Positions 1 through 7,910 are shown, counted from the first letter of the stretch. The stretch: DNA of 64,000 nucleotides from Ideonella sp. (GCA_016721465.1 JADKIA010000030.1:434001-498000), one strand, 5' to 3'. A program made the numbers and translations. The notes: generated by a model not told the origin, from the sequence alone.

Positions 1-744
1 TCGTGCGGCTCGGATCAGCAGATCGGTAAGTGATTGCCCTGGCTCGCCGGAAGGCAGCGAAAAATAAAATACGGCGACACCGATAATGGCCATCGCAATT
101 CCTGATATTAGAAGCACGGTTGAGCGATTGAATACCTCATCTGCGCGATTGCGCGCAAACATCACATCTTGATCAATGGCTTCAACTTCGTCACTAGGAA
201 CCCTTCTCAAGTCGTTCTTTTCTAGGGATCCGCTTCGACGAGCGCGCGTCTGATTTCTTGCAAGACGCCGCGCTAGCGAACTAAATCGGATCGTGCTCTG
301 AACCCATCTCCATGACCACCACACTAGGTACAGAGCGACGGACCAAAGTCCTAGGGCAAAGACGAAACTTGCCGCGTCAAATCGGAACGAGTTTTCATAT
401 CGGACTTGGACGGCACCATTCTCAATGAATGCCGTAATCTTGTTGGTTCGCGAAGAGAAGACAGAAGTCTCCCTTTCCGGTACTTCGGCTGTCGCCTTGT
501 TTAGTCCAGGGTTTGCCTTTAGTAGGTCGCCTAGGCTTTCCGACTCAGACTTCAGCTGTGAAATTTGACTGACCGACAGTGGTTCACCCAGTCGCCTTGT
601 TGACTCATATGCACCAATGCCGACATAAGCGATCGGCAGCGCGACAGTCACTATCAATATGGGACTGAAGAGCCAGCCTGACAGATCATGGAGCCATTGT
701 CTAAGCGCGCTGTGAGGCGAGTTTGTGTTTTTGAGTTCTGACAT
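1..744 (-). CDS. Partial membrane protein of an integron cassette
   Basis: The minus strand is open from an ATG at 744 to the window edge, giving 248 codons with no stop, so the C-terminus lies outside. Three hydrophobic segments are visible at about residues 23-45, 123-146 and 209-231, with a charged arginine-rich stretch (about 156-182) between the second and third, as in a small inner-membrane protein with a cytoplasmic loop. I do not recognise a family. It starts 25 bases left of an attC site on the cassette strand, so it is the next cassette gene in the array, and its own attC should lie left of the window. Its composition is visibly more AT-rich than the backbone genes to the right, as is usual for captured cassettes. 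Confidence 0.7.
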   Translation of the reverse strand, partial: MSELKNTNSPHSALRQWLHDLSGWLFSPILIVTVALPIAYVGIGAYESTRRLGEPLSVSQISQLKSESESLGDLLKANPGLNKATAEVPERETSVFSSRTNKITAFIENGAVQVRYENSFRFDAASFVFALGLWSVALYLVWWSWRWVQSTIRFSSLARRLARNQTRARRSGSLEKNDLRRVPSDEVEAIDQDVMFARNRADEVFNRSTVLLISGIAMAIIGVAVFYFSLPSGEPGQSLTDLLIRAAR

Positions 745-768
745 GAGCGACACCTTGGTTTCTAGGAT

Positions 769-879
769 GCCTAACGTTGGAATTGAGCTGCCCGGAGCAG
801 CGTCGTGCGTTTGGCCCAGAATGAAATGAGGGCCAAAGGCGCCACGCTGTGGAGGGTCAGCTCGAATGACGGGTTAGGC
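769..879 (-). other. attC recombination site 1
   Basis: On the minus strand this 111-bp stretch starts with GCCTAAC (R'') and ends with GTTAGGC (R'), with a long imperfect inverted repeat between them. That is the layout of integron attC sites. The stop codon of the upstream cupin gene lies in the R'' core. It is almost identical to the site at 5933-6043, with three differences by eye. Confidence 0.92.
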
Positions 880-1380
880 GTCGCGCGAAGTGGGACTGAT
901 TGACTCACGGTCGTAGTAGTCAACCTCGCTCTCGGATCGAACAAGCTTTCGCAGTCTTGGGGTGGTGGCGCCGCCCGCGAATACGCCGATCTTGCTTGAG
1001 TCCGGGTACTCGCACACCTCAACTTCGGCCAATACCGAAAGGGAAAGATAGCGCAAGGTGACGGACCCTGTGTTGATGATCTGGTGGGCCGTGTCCGGGC
1101 CACCCGTTGGGCAGGCAATGACATCGTGTGTCTTGATCCTGTACGTCTGGCTCCCGAAGCGCAATTCTCCTTCACCATCCAGGATGAGAAACATCTCTTC
1201 CTCGGCGCGGTGTGAGTGAAACGGACACTGAGCACTTCCGGGCGGAAGCTCTGTGAGGTTGTAGCCCAATTTCTGGGCACCGATTGCAGCGCTGAACTGA
1301 GCGCGTCTGGAGCTGTAGAAGCCGTTTTCCTCAACGTCGGTGAACTCGACGTCGGCGAGATTGACGAAAGGTTTTGTCAT
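874..1380 (-). CDS. Cupin-domain protein (integron cassette gene)
   Basis: A 168-residue single-domain cupin. The first cupin motif reads HSHRAEEEMFLILDGEGE, giving the paired histidines and the glutamate that bind a metal, and the second is near GPDTAHQIINTG. The start at 1380 (MTKPFVNL) is preferred because a GGAG lies just upstream; an in-frame ATG at 1395 is the alternative. The stop codon is formed by the TAA of the GCCTAAC end of the adjacent attC, which is common for cassette genes. Small cupins of this kind include isomerases, dioxygenases and sugar-binding proteins, and the substrate cannot be told from sequence. It has no promoter of its own that I can see and would depend on read-through from the integron promoter. 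Confidence 0.85.
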   Translation of the reverse strand: MTKPFVNLADVEFTDVEENGFYSSRRAQFSAAIGAQKLGYNLTELPPGSAQCPFHSHRAEEEMFLILDGEGELRFGSQTYRIKTHDVIACPTGGPDTAHQIINTGSVTLRYLSLSVLAEVEVCEYPDSSKIGVFAGGATTPRLRKLVRSESEVDYYDRESISPTSRDA

Positions 1381-1426
1381 GCCATCTCCATCCATGCGTG
1401 GAACTCCAGCAGATCCATGTTGCGAC

Positions 1427-1537
1427 GCCTAACGTTCGAGGTAACCGGCACGGAACGGCAGGACAGCGCTGGGCCAGAATGAAATGAGGCCCAGCGATGG
1501 CATGCCGTGGAGTGTCCGGTTGACTGAGGGGTTAGGC
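1427..1537 (-). other. attC recombination site 2
   Basis: Minus-strand GCCTAAC (1537-1531) and GTTAGGC (1433-1427) bound a 111-bp region with complementary arms around a centre holding CTGGGCC/GGCCCAG. It ends the cassette that encodes the protein at 1545-2138 and abuts the start of the cupin cassette. Confidence 0.9.
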
Positions 1538-1544
1538 CGCAGCC

Positions 1545-2138
1545 TCATTTCTGGCGGGCTCCGTAGATGGTGCTGTAGTTTATAGACCGTAGGTGGTCAA
1601 GCCTGTTCTTGTAAGCGATGAGCGCTGGTGTTGAAGAGAGCCCGACCGGGATGCGCTTGATGAAATCTGTTTCGGGGAACACGTCGATGTTGCCTGGCTT
1701 GTGCTCATACGAGGCGAGTTCGAGCAATGTGGATTCGAGTAGTACCCAGTTCTGCGCCTCGATCGCCAGACGGGCTTGAACACCAAGAGCCTGATACATG
1801 AACTCACCGACGGCCTTCGCCTTGGTGATCGCCTGGGCAACGTGTTCGAGACTCCTCGGGAGATTGATGTCGTAGTAGTGGAAGTGCTCTGCAAGACTGA
1901 CCGAGTGGTATGGATCTGCCGGATCCCGAGCTACTTCTGCCAGCAACAGTGTTTCAGCTTCTCGGTGGCGGCCGTGACACTGCAACTCGCCGATTAACTG
2001 ATGTCGCAGTTCGATCGCATCCTCATCAGACCAAGCTTGCCTCAGCAGAACTTCAATGTGAGGGGCCAGATCGCGTGTGCAGTCGACTTTACGCAGGGCA
2101 TCCAGTTCGGCTAGTGCGTCTTCAAGTCGAGATTGCAT
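1545..2138 (-). CDS. TPR-like helical protein of unknown function (cassette gene)
   Basis: A 197-residue soluble protein, predicted almost entirely helical, with repeated paired-helix patterns (for example ELQCHGRHREAETLLLAEV) like tetratricopeptide repeats. The start at 2138 is preferred over a longer frame that would run into the attC upstream, and AAGGA sits about 11 bases before the ATG. The stop lies a few bases before the R'' end of attC 2. No catalytic motif is visible. A TPR-like scaffold or a cassette-specific orphan are both possible. The gene occupies nearly its whole cassette, as is typical in such arrays. Confidence 0.7.
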   Translation of the reverse strand: MQSRLEDALAELDALRKVDCTRDLAPHIEVLLRQAWSDEDAIELRHQLIGELQCHGRHREAETLLLAEVARDPADPYHSVSLAEHFHYYDINLPRSLEHVAQAITKAKAVGEFMYQALGVQARLAIEAQNWVLLESTLLELASYEHKPGNIDVFPETDFIKRIPVGLSSTPALIAYKNRLDHLRSINYSTIYGARQK

Positions 2139-2155
2139 CGGTGGGTCCTTGTGCG

Positions 2156-2284
2156 GCCTAACGTTGTAATTGAGCTGCTCGCGGAGGCGGGCGGCTTTGG
2201 CATGGTGGCGGAAAATGCGCGAAGCGCCCGCCACCAGGACAAAGACGCCTGCCGTAGCGAGTCAGCTCGAATGACGGGTTAGGC
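2156..2284 (-). other. attC recombination site 3
   Basis: A 129-bp site with GCCTAAC at 2284-2278 and GTTAGGC at 2162-2156 on the minus strand. The central arms include a GGTGGCGG / CCGCCACC pair. It closes the DUF2971 cassette. Confidence 0.9.
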
Positions 2285-2332
2285 ATCCGCGGCGGCCAAG
2301 GGGGTGCGTTTGCGACCTACTATTGCGTTCGC

Positions 2333-3127
2333 TTATAGCGGTCGGATCGAAAGGGAGTAGGTTAAAGGGCTCATCTGCGCTCGCTTCACTATGACTGTCT
2401 CGCGACGCGAGGAATTGAATGTTGCGACGGCTGCCTTCACTGCAGCGAGATCAGATTCAGGCATACGCGCACCACAGATGATCGACAGTAGCTTTGCAGG
2501 AAAATCGTACATACGACCCCCGTTGTTCTCCAACAGCCGCCATTCTCGTTCGTAGCGCCAGCCGCTGTACTTCAAGAACAATGGACTGGCGTGCGGATGG
2601 CTGTCTAGAAGTTTGTCGCCTTCACGCCGCATTGAATAGATGACGGGCTTGGCGTCGAGCCCGAGCTTGTCGCTTGGGCTTCGCTCGAACTCGAAGCATA
2701 TGCCCGCGTGTTGATGGGCGTAGTGGGACCACATAAGGATGCTTCTCGGAGTGGCGCTCAGCGAGAGCACTCCGAAGGTGTGCAGGAACGACTGGATGGT
2801 GTTGTGGCCTTCAACAAACTTCGCTGCAATTGCCATGTCATCGTTCGAGACATGAGTGAGGAAACGCTCATTGATCGCACGAAGTAGAGATCCTATGTCT
2901 GGCGTTGGTCCGAGTCTTTGCAGCCGTTCGCCGGATTTCCTGTGCCGAAGCGCCTGAGTCTTGCGTTGCTGCAGGTGCACAAAGGCATGATTTGGCAGCG
3001 TGCAGTCATACGGGTCATTGAACGAGTGCGGCAGTGCAAACCACAGCTTGCCAGACGCGAGCGTCGAAGCTGTACGGTCGCTCCAGGATGCGTACTTGTA
3101 TAGCCGCGTGATCTTCGGATAGTCCAT
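2333..3127 (-). CDS. DUF2971 family protein (cassette gene)
   Basis: A 264-residue protein whose N-terminus reads LYKYASW followed by LWFALPHSFNDPYDC near residue 35. This is the hallmark of DUF2971, a family of unknown function common in bacterial accessory regions. Further family-like elements are ILMWSHYA and the WRYEREWR segment near the C-terminus. The start at 3127 (MDYPKITR) is chosen because the family begins shortly before LYKY; a longer frame to 3235 would run into the inserted IS element. Its attC is site 3. The R' site in front of it, which should mark its cassette start, is split by the IS110-family element. I do not know its role; defence-island neighbours have been noted for the family, but nothing here proves that. 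Confidence 0.85.
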   Translation of the reverse strand: MDYPKITRLYKYASWSDRTASTLASGKLWFALPHSFNDPYDCTLPNHAFVHLQQRKTQALRHRKSGERLQRLGPTPDIGSLLRAINERFLTHVSNDDMAIAAKFVEGHNTIQSFLHTFGVLSLSATPRSILMWSHYAHQHAGICFEFERSPSDKLGLDAKPVIYSMRREGDKLLDSHPHASPLFLKYSGWRYEREWRLLENNGGRMYDFPAKLLSIICGARMPESDLAAVKAAVATFNSSRRETVIVKRAQMSPLTYSLSIRPL

Positions 3128-3308
3128 GCATTGAAATGATTGCGTACCACTGAGCGTCGACTTCGGAGGCCTAGACAAGATGGCTTCTGAGTAACGGGCG
3201 GCCCGTCCCCTGCAAAGCCGTAGGTTGCGCGCCACTGGCGCGTAGAGCTACACCAATGCGTCGTGCGGTGGTCGTGCGGCGCATTGCCAAAGTGCAAGGA
3301 GACGGGCC

Positions 3309-4505
3309 ATGGAAACTCAGACAGCAGCCACGAGCGTGAGCATCCAATATGTGGGGCTTGATGTCCACAAGGACAGCATCGATATTGCGGTGGCGGACGC
3401 GGGCCATGACGCAAGCCATGAAGGGCGGTGGGGTGAAGTGCGCCACATCGGCCAGATAGGCGGTGAGCTGGCGGCGCTGGACAAAGCGCTGCGCAAGCTC
3501 ATCAGCAAAGGCGCGCGTTTGCATGTGGTCTACGAAGCCGGGCCGTGCGGCTTTGTGATCTGGCGCCACCTGCTTAGCCAAGGCATAGCCTGCGAGGTGG
3601 TGGCGCCTTCGTCGATTCCCCGCCCGGCAGGCGAGCGCGTCAAGACTGACCGGCGCGACGCGATGAAGCTGGCGCGCCTGGCGCGTGCCGGGGAGCTCAA
3701 CCCGGTGCGCGTACCTGATGAGGCCGACGAGGCCATGCGCGACCTGGTGCGCGCTCGTGATGACGCGGTGCGCGAGCAGCGCAACGCGCGCCACCGCCTG
3801 AAGGCCCTGCTGCTGCGCAACGGCATCGGCTACGCGGGCAAGGCGGCGTGGACGCCGGCGCACCTGCGCTGGCTGGCCGACCTGAAGTTGCCCTTGCCAG
3901 CGCAGCAAATCGCCTTCCAGGAATATCTGCACGCCATAACCGAATCCACCCAGCGCATTGCCCGGCTGGAGCAGGCGCTGCGCGATCACCTGCCCCAATG
4001 GGGACTCAAGCCCCTGGTGCAGGCGCTGCAGGCCATGCGCGGCGTGCAGTTGATCGCTGCCATCACGTTGGTGGCCGAGTTGCAAGACTTCATGCGCTTT
4101 GAGCACCCGCGCAAGCTGATGGCCTATGTGGGCTTGGTGCCCGGTGAGCACAGTTCGGGCGGCAAGCGGCGCCAAGGCAGCATCACCAAGGCCGGCAACA
4201 GCGCGGCGCGCCGCATGCTGGTGGAAGTGGCCTGGCATTACCTGCAAGGCCCCAGAGTCAGCCCCATCATCGCCCGGCGCCAAGACCAATTGCCCAAGAC
4301 CGTCACCGACATCGCCTGGGCCGCGCAGATGCGGCTGAGCGCCAAATTCAAGCGCCTGCTGGCGCGCAAGGTGATGAAGACCAAAGCGGTGGTGGCGGTG
4401 GCGCGCGAGCTGGTGGGCTTTATCTGGGCCATCGCGCAGCAGGTGCACGCCAGCGGCTGGAAGGGCGTGCCCGACGACAACGGCCAGACGGCGCAGGCAA
4501 CTTGA
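3309..4505 (+). CDS. IS110-family (DEDD) transposase
   Basis: A 398-residue recombinase. The N-terminal RuvC-like DEDD domain shows D18 in GLDVHKDS, E76 in YEAGPCG, and D114/D117 in TDRRDAMK. The C-terminal transposase domain contains RGVQLIAAITLVAEL and the serine-containing segment PGEHSSGGKRRQGSITKAGN; a serine here is the proposed nucleophile in the family. AGGAGA lies just before the ATG at 3309. The length matches intact family members and no frameshift is seen, so the enzyme should be active. Work on this family shows that target choice is directed by an element-encoded bridge RNA. The surrounding insertion in an attC R' core fits the IS1111-attC lineage. Confidence 0.95.
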   Translation: METQTAATSVSIQYVGLDVHKDSIDIAVADAGHDASHEGRWGEVRHIGQIGGELAALDKALRKLISKGARLHVVYEAGPCGFVIWRHLLSQGIACEVVAPSSIPRPAGERVKTDRRDAMKLARLARAGELNPVRVPDEADEAMRDLVRARDDAVREQRNARHRLKALLLRNGIGYAGKAAWTPAHLRWLADLKLPLPAQQIAFQEYLHAITESTQRIARLEQALRDHLPQWGLKPLVQALQAMRGVQLIAAITLVAELQDFMRFEHPRKLMAYVGLVPGEHSSGGKRRQGSITKAGNSAARRMLVEVAWHYLQGPRVSPIIARRQDQLPKTVTDIAWAAQMRLSAKFKRLLARKVMKTKAVVAVARELVGFIWAIAQQVHASGWKGVPDDNGQTAQAT

Positions 4506-4860
4506 AGGCCACGCCATTGAACCCGAATACCTAACGCGATAAGGGGGGTGCAGACAAAAGAAACCTTCAGATGCCGGAGGGGGAACGCGGCGCAGCCGCG
4601 GCCACTGGGGAACCCTCGACAACGTTATTGGTGAGCCCGGCATGTGCGAAAGCATGTGTCGCGCAATCTCAGCCCCTAGAGCGAAGGCAGCCCCGCGACG
4701 ACTACCTGTCTTGAGGTACCCAACCCTCGCATATCAGCATGAACAACCGTCGCACATCCACCATCGGGTGGCAGCAACAGGTTCCGTCGCGTTCCCCGTC
4801 CGGCAACGGGTTCAACCATCATCTGTTTGTGCAGAGGGATCAATGCGCGCTCTTGACAAA
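4506..4860 (+). ncRNA. Putative bridge (seek) RNA in the 3' end of the IS element
   Basis: This 355-bp non-coding stretch lies 3' of the transposase, where IS1111-group elements encode their guide RNA. It contains CCTAACG (4530-4536), matching the left and central target. It also contains CCTCGACAACGTT (4614-4626), whose reverse complement begins AACGTTGTCGAG and matches the right target half with a 2-base offset. Between them is a perfect hairpin, CGCGGC-GCA-GCCGCG (4586-4600). Further on, CATATCAG (4730-4737) equals the sequence made when the element's right and left ends are joined in a circle. The order target-left guide, hairpin, target-right guide, donor guide is what the model predicts. 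RNA ends are not defined, and the second donor guide was not found with confidence. Confidence 0.6.
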
Positions 4861-4873
4861 CAGAAGCCATATC

Positions 4874-4997
4874 AACGTTCGAGCTAAGCGGGCGACGACG
4901 GCAGGACGCCAGGCCCGGGCTGGCGAAAATGTACCGCGTACCGCCAGACCGGGCCTGGTGGCCTGCCGTTGGCGCTCCGCTTGAGCGAGGGGTTAGG
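4874..4997 (-). other. attC recombination site 4, interrupted by the IS element
   Basis: Only the IS separates this stretch from its missing GCCT (3169-3172). With those four bases restored it is a 128-bp attC starting GCCTAACGTTCGAG and ending GGGTTAGGC. It is close in sequence to attC 6 (6383-6511). It belongs to the cassette whose gene is at 5021-5764. The differences from attC 6 in the central stem are largely compensatory. Confidence 0.88.
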
Positions 4998-5020
4998 CCT
5001 CGCTCGCCCGAGTTCTCGCG

Positions 5021-5764
5021 CTAGTTACATGTTATGGCATTGCAACGAGAGTTGCAGCTGGACCAAGACTGATTTTCTACGTATCGAGAGCCATTCCAGT
5101 AACTGGGATTCCCGCAGTTCGCTAGGCAGGTTTGCTTCTGAGCCTCACAAAGCTGCCGATCTCCGCCTCTATTCGAGTCATCGGCACGACCTCTTTGCGC
5201 CTGTTGTTGGTTCGAGTAAAGACTCGTGAGCTTTTCCTCTACACCTAGAGCTACGTACTCTCTCTTTTTGATTACGTCCAAAGGCGACCAAGCGGAATTG
5301 CCGTCTTTATTAATAGGTGGGACTATTTTTATAGTCCCGGTCTTCGCGTTCTTGGCGATAGGAATTCGATACCGCGTCGCGACAACCGCATCAGGCGCTG
5401 CCGATGATATGAAGCTGCTTTCGGCGGCAACAACTATCTCTACGGATGCAGAGGAAGACTTTGTCGTAATCCAACGCGAGAACGTGCCAAAGTAATTGAT
5501 CGAAATGTCTTCGGGCACTAGCCCACGAGCCCGTAGTGCGCCTAGGTCGATCTCCTCGTGGCCGTCAAGGTGTGTCCACGTGCATTGCGGACTCTTGCTG
5601 CAATAGCCATCCCTCTTGAGTCCGGAGGCGAATCTTTCAAAGAAGCTCTCAGCCAATAGTCTCTCTGCCGTTTGCGCGTGGGCTATGGGAGAGTGCATAA
5701 CCATGAAAGCAACGCATGTAGTTGCAAAGTAGCGAAACGTCGTTAATGCCTTGGAGTTGTACAT
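5021..5764 (-). CDS. Secreted cysteine-rich protein of unknown function (cassette gene)
   Basis: A 247-residue protein (from the ATG at 5764) with a typical N-terminal signal peptide ending near HSPIAHAQ, so it should be exported to the periplasm or beyond. The mature part has a mixed sheet-like region and a C-terminal tail rich in cysteine (CEAQKQTCLANCG and SSCNSRCNAITC), suggesting disulfide bonds. A glutamine/arginine-rich linker precedes the tail. The start is uncertain: a longer frame begins at a TTG at 5812, and neither site has a strong ribosome-binding site. I do not recognise the family. The stop is 23 bp before attC 4. Confidence 0.7.
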   Translation of the reverse strand: MYNSKALTTFRYFATTCVAFMVMHSPIAHAQTAERLLAESFFERFASGLKRDGYCSKSPQCTWTHLDGHEEIDLGALRARGLVPEDISINYFGTFSRWITTKSSSASVEIVVAAESSFISSAAPDAVVATRYRIPIAKNAKTGTIKIVPPINKDGNSAWSPLDVIKKREYVALGVEEKLTSLYSNQQQAQRGRADDSNRGGDRQLCEAQKQTCLANCGNPSYWNGSRYVENQSWSSCNSRCNAITCN

Positions 5765-5932
5765 AGAATTTGGGAGGTGGTGTGAAGTGGCGGAAACGAA
5801 TGCGAACATCAAGGTAGAAACGAATTCAGTTGAGTACTGAAGTTGAAGTTGGCAAGTGTCGGTAAGCGCAACTGCGAAGTACTGCTAGAAAGAGGTTTGA
5901 GGCGTAGCACAGTGCGGCAGATAGATTGCGAG

Positions 5933-6043
5933 GCCTAACGTGGGAATTGAGCTGCCCGGAGCAGCGTGGTGCGTTTGGCCCAGAATGAAATGAGGGCCAA
6001 ATGCGCCACGCTGTGGAGGGTCAGCTCGAATGACGGGTTAGGC
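5933..6043 (-). other. attC recombination site 5
   Basis: A 111-bp site with GCCTAAC (6043-6037) and GTTAGGC (5939-5933) on the minus strand, nearly identical to attC 1. It ends a cassette with no convincing gene. Confidence 0.92.
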
Positions 6044-6382
6044 AGCGGCCGGCCTGGGCTTTGGAAGACCGCAGAAGCTTGAGGAACCTTGGACATGGCC
6101 TTGAGGTTGCCAGCATTGCCTGAGATTGGCAATGGCCAGTGCTCGAGGAAGGAATCCGAGTTGAACGCGGAAGTGGAGGTGGTACCAATGCGCCAAAGGT
6201 TTAAGCGTTGGCGGACACTGAAGCACCTTACATTGACTCGGCGAATTTGCAGTGGCGAGGCAGCTGCCATTTCGAGCCCAGCGAGCGCACCGGAACGCGA
6301 GCCAGACGGCGCTGCAAGGAAGCTGACTTCAGAATCTGAACGCACCAGCGTTGGCCCGCAATGTATTCGGCTGTTGGCCGCT
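6044..6382 (-). other. Short integron cassette without a convincing gene
   Basis: The 339 bp between attC 5 and attC 6 contain only weak, overlapping frames: a minus-strand 62-codon frame ending in the R'' core (6038-6226), a minus-strand frame running through attC 5, and a plus-strand 99-codon frame (6089-6388) ending in the R' core of attC 6. None has a good ribosome-binding site or a recognisable motif. It may be a non-coding cassette, which could carry a promoter or an RNA, or encode a small unknown protein in any of these frames. The choice cannot be made by reading alone. Confidence 0.5.
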
Positions 6383-6511
6383 GCCTAACGTTCGAGCTAA
6401 GCGGGCGACGACGGCAGGACGCCAGGCCCGGGCCGGTGAAAATGTACCGCGTACCACCGGCCCGGGCCTGGTGGCCTGCCGTTGGCGCTCCGCTTGAGCG
6501 AGGGGTTAGGC
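6383..6511 (-). other. attC recombination site 6
   Basis: A 129-bp site with GCCTAAC (6511-6505) and GTTAGGC (6389-6383) on the minus strand. Its central stem pairs CCAGGCCCGGG with CCCGGGCCTGG around a loop holding GTAC-CGC-GTAC. It closes the MORN-protein cassette, the first one next to attI. Confidence 0.92.
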
Positions 6512-6512
6512 T

Positions 6513-7675
6513 TCAGCGACCTTGGAATTTCGATCTGAATGACAAAATGGTCTTGCCGGTCGACTTTTCAATGTATTCAACTGTGAAATCCCTCGATTCG
6601 ATGCCGCGAATATTGCGGCCATCTATGCAGTAGCCGTTTGAGTCCGTCATGGGATAGTTCGCGTGATAAGCCGTTGGTGGCGCGTGAAAGGTAACGTAGC
6701 GCTCGACTCCCTCGAAAAGTTGCGAACTTGATCAAGCGGAATTTGAACTTCAATTGAGTAGACATCTACTCTCGGACTTCCAAAGTCAGACTTGACTTGC
6801 GAAAACACCTTGTTAGAGTTCCAGACGCTATAGCCGGTGTATCCGCGGTGTCCGCTGCAGGTCGCGGTTTCAGTTAAGTAACCCAGCGGAATAGTGCCAT
6901 ACAGGCTCGCCTGGCCTGTCCCGAATTGAATGCCGGAGGATGGGTAGTAGTTGAGTCCGGAAAGGTGCTTGCCGTCGCCAACAAAGTCTTCACCTTCCGG
7001 TATGTATACAGTCTTGCCAACGTATTCCTCTGTGGCGCGTCGAACTTGATCAGATTCCGACTCGGATGAGAAGGGATCTCGCTTAATGTTCCGAGCAACG
7101 CGCTCAATGATTTCGTAGAAATCAACGATATTTTGCGCATTGCGGGAATTTGCAAATTTCCGCTGATCTGTCGATTGCTCGGGAGCGCCGATTGGTTTTG
7201 CTTGTTTGCCTGCGATCCACTCACCTTTGTACAGGATTGCACCGCGGGCGTCTGTCAGCACGCCGTAACCATGACGTTCGTTGTCTAGGTAAGCGCCTAT
7301 GTAAGTGGTGCCATCTGAATGTCTAAATCTACCCTGCCCGTTGACATTGCCGTTGTCGAAGCTTCCGACGAATACCGCCCCATCAGGGAACTCCTGCGTC
7401 CCACTGCCGGACCTGACTCCATCTAGCATTTGCCCACGATAGGTACCGAATAGCTGCCCAGACTTGTAGTACCGTGCAACACCCCTGCCGTTAGCTTTGC
7501 CACCGGCACACGGTCCTTGCCATGACGCTGAGTCCGCCGCGCGCGTCATGATTAAGCAACCGGTCTTTTGAGCGGGAACCAATCCTTCTGCATGGGCTGC
7601 CGAAATAGTGGCGCTGAGCCAGAGGCAAAGCGCCATTTTTGAAAGAGGCGATAGGTAGGATTTTGGTGAGTTCAT
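6513..7675 (-). pseudogene. MORN-repeat secreted protein, frameshifted near the 3' end (cassette gene)
   Basis: The gene starts at 7675 (MNSPKSYL) or at an upstream ATG at 7684, with a signal peptide ending near TISAAHAEG. MORN repeats follow (for example GRFRHSDGTTYIGAYLDNER), which usually bind membranes or form scaffolds. The annotated frame stops at 6647, but another frame takes over at a run of four A (6715-6718, T on the coding strand). It continues as a plausible protein (EGVERYVTFHAPPTAYHANY and onward) to a TGA at 6513-6515, one base before the attC 6 core. One extra base in the run would give an uninterrupted protein of about 387 residues. Either this is a recent pseudogene or a homopolymer sequencing error. 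Confidence 0.75.
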
Positions 7676-7748
7676 TGCACACATTGGATGTTGAATCAGA
7701 CGGCGAACTTAGTGGTCACCGAACTGGGTACAGGATTATGAATCTGAT

Positions 7749-7820
7749 GCCTAACCCGCATATGGACCAACCGCATCAGGCACGCGCAGTTGGTCTATTG
7801 CATTTTGTCGCGCAGGCTGC
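7749..7820 (-). other. Likely attI site and first cassette junction
   Basis: GCCTAAC at 7749-7755 (GTTAGGC on the cassette strand) lies between intI and the first cassette and has no attC-like partner arm, as expected for the attI core. The sequence to its right, towards intI, would hold the integrase binding sites. A palindrome GCGCAG-G-CTGCGC lies at its right edge, near 7810-7822. The outer limit is approximate, and the cassette promoter was not identified with confidence. Confidence 0.7.
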
Positions 7821-7910
7821 GCGCCAACGGGTGTCCCTCTATGGAGGGCCTCCGCCAACCCCGCTGCCGGGCGATAGGCGTGCCGATATGGGCCGCCTAA
7901 ATTGCTTTGC

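Larger units (their letters stand above)
3173..4873 (+). mobile_element. IS110-family element, IS1111 subgroup, inserted in an attC site
   Basis: The element is bounded by perfect 10-bp inverted repeats ATGGCTTCTG (3180-3189) and CAGAAGCCAT (4861-4870). These are subterminal, 7 bp from the left end and 3 bp from the right end, the arrangement known for IS1111-group elements. Removing 3173-4873 joins GCCT to AACGTTCGAG and restores a perfect GCCTAAC site. The boundaries carry a 1-bp ambiguity (an A shared by both ends). No target duplication is seen, as expected for this family. It encodes one transposase (3309-4505) and leaves about 370 bp of non-coding DNA after it. Confidence 0.9.

Noticed and set aside
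771..1334. Minus-strand frame of 187 codons over attC 1 and the cupin gene
   Set aside because: It is a shadow of the cupin gene in another frame that also reads through the attC; the same attC-derived peptide occurs in the frame at 5935-6345.
5935..6345. 136-codon minus-strand frame
   Set aside because: Its C-terminal part is only a translation of attC 5, which is nearly identical to attC 1, so it does not reflect a real protein end.
7836..7849. Small palindrome CCCTC-TATG-GAGGG upstream of intI as a LexA box
   Set aside because: It does not match the CTGT-N8-ACAG LexA consensus.
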